A DNA stretch of 64,000 nt from Terrimonas pollutisoli (GTDB lineage: Bacteria; Bacteroidota; Bacteroidia; Chitinophagales; Chitinophagaceae): the NCBI RefSeq assembly GCF_029360765.1, contig NZ_JARKNA010000022.1, positions 24,962-88,961 on the forward strand, given 5' to 3'. Position 1 is the stretch's first letter, and every line of letters starts with the position of its first letter. Shown here in pieces: positions 59,301 through 64,000 of this stretch. The position numbers and the translations under genes are program-made. The notes under the pieces were generated by a model. That model saw only the letters and a program-made list of their open reading frames with translations, made no database searches and was not told the origin of the DNA.

Positions 59301-61203
59301 AGAAGTTTAAGTTGAATTTTCCCCCAAAGCTTATATCATCCCTGGTCAGGTTGAGCTTTTTTAAATTCGCTTTTTGTACATCCGCAAAGAAGTTAAACAA
59401 GGGTATCGGGCTGTTAAAATCGATCTCCCCATTCAATGTCAATTCTGCTTCTTCATCATCGATTGATGCATCACCTTCAAATCGTTTTTTATCCAACTCA
59501 CCATTCAGCGTTATATTATCGTAACGGTAACCTTTATAGTCGGCAAACAAAATTTTTCCATCAATGGTCGCCATCCGGTTTTTCTCACTGAATCCTTTTC
59601 CCTTCAGCGATCCATTTAAAGCGACAGCACCAATATTGGGGTCCCCAATAAAATCACCCAATTTAAAATAGTCGGTAGAAATCGTACCGGAATAAATGGG
59701 TTGTTTACCCACAGGTAACTTCATGTTGAGGTCACTTTTTACAATCCCGAGGTTGGTTTGTAGCGTACCATAGGTAACGAAATCGCGGATGAAACCGGTG
59801 AAGCTTCCATTAAAACGAAGGAACTGCAACCGGCGAAGATTCGGAATTGTTACACGCCGCATTTCCGGCACAAATGAAGCCGCATCTTCATAGGTGGTGC
59901 GAAAATCGTTGGCCTTAAAATCAATAAAGGTTTGATCGATGTCGGGAAGCCCAGTCATGCTGATATCGCCATTCAGCAATGTGTTGTTGCCAGCCTGTAT
60001 TACAAGGTTTTTTCCCACGATGTCATCCACTGTTCCCCGCACAGCGCCTTTTAGCTGGATATTCTTTTTCCATACACTCATCTCAGGAGCGAAGAAGGCG
60101 ATATCATCGCTGTCGATCTCGGAGTCATTGAAGTTAGCCTGCATTTTTACTTCATGAATGAAGTCGTTCATGCTGCTGATATCTGTATAGCTCATCCGGA
60201 AGTAGTCCCGGATAATGCTGTTATTCGTTTTGATCTCCAGGTTGCTGAAGGCCATTTCCTGCGGCGTTAATTTTACATCCGCATTCATGTTTTTTACTTC
60301 GAATCCGCTGCGCTCTTTTGTTTGCAGTACCAGGTGAGTGGTTACCGTATCTTTTTCCCAAAGCGTATTAGCAAAGCTTCCATTTATTTTTGCAAATTCA
60401 ATATGCCTGCCATCAAAAGTTGAAACGGTTGGGGTGTAGCTGTAAGCATTGTTTTTAAATGTACCATTTTCAATTTCCAGTTTGGCGATTTTTACAACCC
60501 AGCCACCTTCGTTCCAGTTCAATGCTGAGTCGAGCGGGGACGGCGTGACAGCTATAATCTCTTTATTAGGTGCAGGTTTTAATTTCTGATAATTGAAAAG
60601 GCTTACATAGGGATCAATCATCTTCAACGAACCAAGGTCAATGGTCTTTCTATTAAAATTGATATTGCGGGTATCGATATTTAATGAAGAAACGGCAATG
60701 GTCATATCCTGTCCGAGCCAGGCATCACGTTTGAGAAAAGAAATGTTTTTAAGATCCACCTTCTCCAGGCTAAGTTGTGTGCCACCCTCTGTTTTTTTTC
60801 CGGAAGAAGGGGAAGAAAAATAATCGACCAAAAACTGGTGGTTCCAGGTGGCATCATCCCTTTGCATCTTTATCACTGCATTCTCCAGGCCGATATATTT
60901 CAGTACGATATTTTTTTTGAAAAAAAACCAGTCTGTGATTCTTACTTTTACTTCACCTGCAGACAGAATGGTGTCTTTTTTCTGATCCTCGATCAGCACT
61001 CCCTGCAAATGCATTTTGTTGAAGAGGGAAAAGTCGACATGCTTTATTTCGATGCGGGTATGAAGGTCTTTTGAGAGGCGTTGGGTCACCTGATGTATGA
61101 GCCAATTTTGACCCCAGGGCGATTGAATAAATAACCAAAGTGCTATAAAAAGAAACAGCAGTGAAGCTATAAACCAAAGTAATATTTTCTTGAATCTCTT
61201 CAG
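56320..61203 (-). CDS. tamB: TamB-like translocation and assembly module protein, CTG start
   Basis: A 1627-residue protein of the TamB/AsmA-like family. The N-terminal membrane helix is (M)KRFKKILLWFIASLLFLFIA, and DUF490 occupies the last part (YGREMTDMSLASGGSNITYD). Repeated beta-helical stretches link the two (for example GEVKVRITDWFFFKKNIVLK). TamB bridges the inner and outer membranes and helps phospholipid transport and barrel assembly. No ATG precedes the conserved helix after the in-frame stop; a CTG at 61203-61201 aligns with the usual initiator Met. The next GTG would remove the membrane helix, so I prefer CTG. Confidence 0.85.
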   Translation of the reverse strand: MKRFKKILLWFIASLLFLFIALWLFIQSPWGQNWLIHQVTQRLSKDLHTRIEIKHVDFSLFNKMHLQGVLIEDQKKDTILSAGEVKVRITDWFFFKKNIVLKYIGLENAVIKMQRDDATWNHQFLVDYFSSPSSGKKTEGGTQLSLEKVDLKNISFLKRDAWLGQDMTIAVSSLNIDTRNINFNRKTIDLGSLKMIDPYVSLFNYQKLKPAPNKEIIAVTPSPLDSALNWNEGGWVVKIAKLEIENGTFKNNAYSYTPTVSTFDGRHIEFAKINGSFANTLWEKDTVTTHLVLQTKERSGFEVKNMNADVKLTPQEMAFSNLEIKTNNSIIRDYFRMSYTDISSMNDFIHEVKMQANFNDSEIDSDDIAFFAPEMSVWKKNIQLKGAVRGTVDDIVGKNLVIQAGNNTLLNGDISMTGLPDIDQTFIDFKANDFRTTYEDAASFVPEMRRVTIPNLRRLQFLRFNGSFTGFIRDFVTYGTLQTNLGIVKSDLNMKLPVGKQPIYSGTISTDYFKLGDFIGDPNIGAVALNGSLKGKGFSEKNRMATIDGKILFADYKGYRYDNITLNGELDKKRFEGDASIDDEEAELTLNGEIDFNSPIPLFNFFADVQKANLKKLNLTRDDISFGGKFNLNFSGSTIDNFLGSAVISEASLTRNGNPLPFDSLIFTSEYANNVKTLRASSNEFEASVTGDFTIRDLPDAFKLFLNKYYPAYIKPPRTQPENQSLKFDITTLNVDSYIKLLDSSLAGFNNSHIFGSLDTRNSRLNLTANVPQFQYGKYIFNNVDLEAIGNRDSLVLDGSASNINVSDSLNIPVALFHINAHNDISKVQIHTGANQAINQADLNAQVLTYNNGVKIEFDPSSFIVNGKTWTIEENGELEFRRNIPASGQLVLRESNQEVRMRTRPSEIGDWNDLVIELKKVNAGDFAPFLLPQNRLEGLLSGDILIEDPINNPFITADNLTGEGIRLDNDSLGNVKANLVYDNKTKQLKAKGTTVDNPNSLAFDINLFLANAEAQKNNLIALKANNFQLNILERFLGNLFSDIQGYVTGDFDLRGPFNHLDVTGKGRLKDAGLKVNFTQCFYKINDTDIELKKGEINLDGIVLTDPATGNPIYLVGNIQHDAFKKMFFELTASTLKPNTRGPAFNKPVLLLNTGYNDNKQFYGRVKGTGSFSLSGYQSDLYMKIDGIASATDSSTVTIPSSKSRESGIADFLVERKYGREMTDMSLASGGSNITYDVDVTANPMVTVRVVLDDLTGDEIKGRGTGSLNIHSGTAEKLTMRGRFDIEEGNYLFTFQSFFKKPFEIRKGTENYISWTGDPYAAKIKFEAVYTAENVSFSPLVNALNFDPAYSRLRDNVYVVAYLSGDLFKPDFKFSLDFPSNSKVKNDFTVAKSIELMQNNTNDLNRQVTYLIVFNSFAPPESGPTNVGFGSTINELTYNTISSISGLFFNEINKKLNSELSKILKTDNISINFSGSVYNRNLLDQQSSNNFNINQSNFNVNVPISMFKDRFVVTLGSTLDVPLQSTIQQNVQFLPDVTAEWLINQSGTIRASFFYRQNLDYLTTSTTGAARTKRSGASISYRKEFESLREFFRSRRKREELLRQKPTVEAVKPEEENTADTAKDKQPK

Positions 61204-61342
61204 GTGCCGGGATTTAATTTGTAAAAATAGGCATTACTGTTTACGCAACTTCAATGCCAATGAGTTATATATTCGTTATTATCCTTTCACCATGCGTGGA
61301 TAACCCAATGGTTTAATCGGTAATTTGCTTAAAAATCGCAAG

Positions 61343-62401
61343 ATGAAGAAACTGTTCGTACTTTTTTCACTTTTCTTTTTTGAAAAAGCAATTGCGCAAA
61401 CAACTTCGCCGGCAAAAGGCAAATTTGTTCTCGTGATACATGGCGGCGCCGGCACGATTCTAAAAAGCCAGATGACACCCGAAAAAGAAAAAGCCTATAC
61501 AGATGCCTTACACGAGGCGCTGGAAAAAGGTTCGGCTATTTTAAGCAAAGGCGGCTCTGCGCTGGATGCTGTAGAGGCAAGTGTGCGGGTGCTGGAGGAT
61601 AATCCGCTATTCAATGCTGGTAAGGGTGCGGTTTTTACGAATGAAGGAAAGAACGAGTTGGACGCTGCGATCATGAATGGGAAAACACTGGAAGCCGGTT
61701 CTGTAGCCGGGGTAACTACGATAAAAAACCCTATCAGTGCTGCCAGGGCCGTAATGGAAAAAAGCCCTCATGTAATGATGGTGGGTAAAGGTGCGGAGCA
61801 GTTTGCGAAACAGCAGGGATTGGAGATTGTTGACCCGTCCTATTTCTATACGGAAAGCCGGTGGAAAAGCTTGCAAAAAGCTAAACAGGAAGATTCATTA
61901 CAAAAAACAAATAAGGATACGATTAAACAGACTCATGCTTTTAGTGAATTTTTCTACTCTCCGCCATATGGCGGATTGGTGGGTAAATATGGCACTGTTG
62001 GGGCTGTAGCATTGGATCAATATGGAAATTTGGCTGCAGCCACCAGCACCGGAGGAATGACCAATAAAAAATTCGGCCGGGTAGGTGATGCGCCGATTAT
62101 TGGTGCCGGAACCTATGCTAATAATAAGACAGTAGCGATAAGTGGTACCGGTTGGGGTGAATATTTCATCCGCTTGGTAATGGCCAAAAGCATTAGTGAT
62201 ATGATGGAGTTTGGTAAAATAAAATTGAAAGCAGCGGCCGATGAAATGATCATGAAACGCCTGCCGGCTCTCGGCGGCGATGGCGGTTTGATCGCTGTCG
62301 ATAAAGATGGAAATATTGCCATGCCCTTTTGTACGGAAGGAATGTACAGGGGATATCTGAAACAGGGAGGGAAGAAAGTAGTGGAAATATATAAAAAATA
62401 G
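61343..62401 (+). CDS. Secreted isoaspartyl peptidase / L-asparaginase
   Basis: A 352-residue exported plant-type (Ntn) asparaginase with signal KKLFVLFSLFFFEKAIAQ. HGGAGTILK begins the fold, and the autoprocessing Thr nucleophile is in GKYGTVGAVALD (Thr218). TSTGGMTNKKFGRVGDAPII and SGTGWGEYFIRLVMA are family motifs. The gene cleaves isoaspartyl peptides or asparagine. The region just before Thr218 is an unusually long linker carrying an in-frame 16-bp palindrome (residues 206-211). Divergent from tamB. Confidence 0.9.
   Translation: MKKLFVLFSLFFFEKAIAQTTSPAKGKFVLVIHGGAGTILKSQMTPEKEKAYTDALHEALEKGSAILSKGGSALDAVEASVRVLEDNPLFNAGKGAVFTNEGKNELDAAIMNGKTLEAGSVAGVTTIKNPISAARAVMEKSPHVMMVGKGAEQFAKQQGLEIVDPSYFYTESRWKSLQKAKQEDSLQKTNKDTIKQTHAFSEFFYSPPYGGLVGKYGTVGAVALDQYGNLAAATSTGGMTNKKFGRVGDAPIIGAGTYANNKTVAISGTGWGEYFIRLVMAKSISDMMEFGKIKLKAAADEMIMKRLPALGGDGGLIAVDKDGNIAMPFCTEGMYRGYLKQGGKKVVEIYKK
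61960..61975. repeat. Palindrome inside the asparaginase gene
   Basis: TCCGCCATATGGCGGA is a perfect 16-bp palindrome in frame, coding for about SPPYGG just before the processing site. CTCCGCC-atat-GGCGGAT differs little from the intergenic element at 3108. Confidence 0.55.
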
Positions 62402-62424
62402 CAGGAGCCTTTCATTTATTGCCA

Positions 62425-62494
62425 CTATTGCCATGCCCTTCAGCTATTGCCACGCCCTTCAACAAAGAGCGGGGCAAAGTCATTACGACTTTGC
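62425..62494. repeat. 19-bp tandem repeat and 8-bp palindrome
   Basis: CTATTGCCATGCCCTTCA at 62425-62442 and CTATTGCCACGCCCTTCA at 62444-62461 repeat with a 19-bp period. GCAAAGTC (62474-62481) then pairs with GACTTTGC (62487-62494) around a 5-base loop. Both lie in the gap after the asparaginase gene. Confidence 0.5.
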
Positions 62495-62550
62495 GAGGTG
62501 GAGACATTATTTTAGAGGGTGCTTTTTCAGTAAGGTTATTTTAATGATCA

Positions 62551-63768
62551 TCAGTGATACAACAGGTACTTTTTCCGCATGTTTTTATATTTTACTAAAC
62601 CCGGTTCCCACGATTCCCGGATTTCTTTTGCCGATTTTCCTTCCATGATTTGCTTTTTGAAATCATAGGTGCCCGCCAGTCTGTCAATACTCCCCATCTG
62701 GTTACTATACGACCGGTCGAAAAATTTTTCTTTTTCAGGATAACTCTTATAGAGATCAATCATCCATTGGATATTGATGCGTTTTGTTTTTCTTAATTGT
62801 TCCACATCATAATTTCGAAGGTCGATGCCATAACAGGTTTCATTCATGTGCAGCGGCGTTTCACTCATGCCTGATATGCTCACAGGCGTGAAAGAGAAAT
62901 CATAGATTCCTTTCAGTTTAGGGCTGCCAAAAATCGTGAAAGGAAAATAAGTGCCTCGTCCATGATTCAAAATAGTTCCTTCAAATAAGCAGGTGGATGG
63001 GTACAGCATTATACTTTGTTGTGTGTTAAGATTAGGAGAGGGTTTGACCGGAAGGGTATAAGGCATGTCGTGGTTGTAATTGGCCACTTTGACAATTTTC
63101 AATTTGCATTTTAATCTACCGGGAATCCAGCCCTCGCCATTGATCATTTGTGCAAACTCAGCGATCGTCATTCCATGTGCAATCGGAATGGGAAACTGGC
63201 CGATGCCCGATTTTAGTTCCATGTTTAAAATGGGCCCATCTACTAAATAGCCATTGGGATTTGGTCTGTCAAGAATGAGCAGGTCTTTATTATTTTCAGC
63301 GCAGGACTCCATTACATCACGCAGCACATTGATATAGGTATAAAACCTGCAACCGACATCCTGGATGTCAAATAGCATGATGTCCACGTCGGCCAGGTCT
63401 TCCCGGGAAGGCTTGCGTTTAGCGCCGTATAGAGAAATTATTTTTAATCCGGTTGCAGCATCTTTTTCATCTCTCACTTCATCGCCGTTACTGGCATTCC
63501 CTCTAAAGCCATGTTCCGGGCCAAATACTTTTACCACTTTTATTCCTGCTGCTATAAGACTGTCTACGAGATGGCGTTTACCAATGATAGTAGTCGGATT
63601 GGCGAGTATTGCCACTCTCTTGCCTTTGAGATAGCCAAAATATTTCTCCGTCTGTTCAGCACCGGTAATAATTGTCGACTTCGTTCCTTTAGCTATTGGG
63701 ACTGTGTTTTGAGCAAGTCCACTAAGGGTTATTATTACCATTGCAAGAAAAGTCAAATTTGTTTTCAT
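62551..63768 (-). CDS. namZ: Secreted exo-beta-N-acetylmuramidase, NamZ family (DUF1343)
   Basis: A 405-residue exported protein; I chose MKTNLTFLAMVIITLSGLAQ, which gives the signal peptide. The body matches DUF1343/NamZ: KRVAILANPTTIIGKRHLVD, FGPEHGFRGNASNGDEVRDE, and ILDRPNPNGYLVDGPILNME. NamZ removes terminal N-acetylmuramic acid from peptidoglycan fragments. The family call is well supported by motif order and length. It is upstream of the IS5-like end. Confidence 0.85.
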   Translation of the reverse strand: MKTNLTFLAMVIITLSGLAQNTVPIAKGTKSTIITGAEQTEKYFGYLKGKRVAILANPTTIIGKRHLVDSLIAAGIKVVKVFGPEHGFRGNASNGDEVRDEKDAATGLKIISLYGAKRKPSREDLADVDIMLFDIQDVGCRFYTYINVLRDVMESCAENNKDLLILDRPNPNGYLVDGPILNMELKSGIGQFPIPIAHGMTIAEFAQMINGEGWIPGRLKCKLKIVKVANYNHDMPYTLPVKPSPNLNTQQSIMLYPSTCLFEGTILNHGRGTYFPFTIFGSPKLKGIYDFSFTPVSISGMSETPLHMNETCYGIDLRNYDVEQLRKTKRINIQWMIDLYKSYPEKEKFFDRSYSNQMGSIDRLAGTYDFKKQIMEGKSAKEIRESWEPGLVKYKNMRKKYLLYH

Positions 63769-63874
63769 GAGACTGGCGAGATTTTTAAAAACTAAATATA
63801 GCAAATAGAAAAGGGAATAAACCCAGTCATCTACTATTGTTAGATTAATTGAAACTATGATTTTTTACCTTGTA

Positions 63875-64000
63875 GGGCATCTCTAAAAACCTAAGGTACG
63901 ATGCAATGTTTTACAAAGAATTATTGTCCTGGACTAAAACTTTTTCGATGTCAAAATCAAGAGGATTATTCGATGAGCAAATTCGATTGGAGAAATTGAG
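63875..64000 (+). mobile_element. Left end of an IS5-like insertion sequence (partial)
   Basis: GGGCATCTCTAAAAAC at 63875-63890 resembles the terminal repeat of IS5-family elements, and a transposase reading frame opens 31 bases inside it. The element runs off the right edge, so the right repeat and any target duplication cannot be seen. Confidence 0.5.
63906..64000 (+). CDS. IS5-family transposase, N-terminal fragment (continues off window)
   Basis: The frame opens at ATG 63906 and is still open at the edge. The visible protein (about 31 residues) has MFYKELLSWTKTFSMSKSRG and LFDEQIRLEKL, which fits the start of IS5-family transposases. The catalytic DDE region is outside the window, so the family call rests on the N-terminus and the flanking repeat. 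Confidence 0.55.
   Translation, partial: MFYKELLSWTKTFSMSKSRGLFDEQIRLEKL

Overview
The window looks like a chromosomal segment of a Bacteroidota bacterium, most likely from the family Chitinophagaceae (inference from gene content, no search was run). The signs are a T9SS type A sorting domain, carboxypeptidase-regulatory-like repeats, a TonB-dependent receptor, DUF2911/DUF6580/DUF1343 proteins, secreted SnoaL/cupin/ABM proteins, promoters of the TTTG-N(17-23)-TAnnTTTG type, and several short dispersed repeats of a kind common in this phylum. No rRNA, tRNA or CRISPR array was found. Coding density is high and genes run on both strands.

Layout. 1-11.3 kb: a secreted PIG-L deacetylase, two tiny membrane proteins and a sodium:solute symporter; then, convergently, a DUF2911 protein and an ECF sigma / membrane anti-sigma pair, divergent from a vWA protein with a SusC-like N-terminus and a T9SS cargo protein. 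11.3-22.2 kb: housekeeping and accessory genes (xerD, YkgJ-type protein, YraN, manA, DUF6580, rnhA), a RES/Xre toxin-antitoxin pair, an acyl-CoA carboxylase beta subunit, a CPA1 antiporter and a Bcr/CflA exporter.

22.2-37.2 kb is the most distinctive region, a redox/detoxification island. It holds two aldo/keto reductases, a molybdenum hydroxylase of the isoquinoline 1-oxidoreductase type in three genes (2Fe-2S subunit, c-type cytochrome, Tat-exported Mo subunit), and a run of exported forms of normally cytoplasmic small-molecule enzymes (carboxymuconolactone decarboxylase-cupin fusion, two ABM monooxygenases, flavodoxin lipoprotein, cupin-SnoaL fusion). Two AraC regulators, a Crp/Fnr regulator, an F420-reductase-like protein and two SnoaL-like proteins follow. 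Four upstream regions carry pairs of direct repeats with an exact 21-bp period. Three share one consensus and one has a different sequence, which suggests two AraC regulons that can be read directly from the DNA.

37.3-64 kb: a secreted LamG-like protein, the mnmH-selD pair for tRNA 2-selenouridine, a second CPA1 antiporter, two serine hydrolases of beta-lactamase folds, dCMP deaminase, amidohydrolase, NIPSNAP and VOC proteins, a MITE-like element with nested inverted repeats, a 2H phosphoesterase, a large TonB-dependent receptor, ribBA, TamB, a secreted isoaspartyl peptidase, a NamZ-type muramidase, and the first 126 bases of an IS5-like element at the right edge. mnmH and tamB both appear to start at CTG codons.
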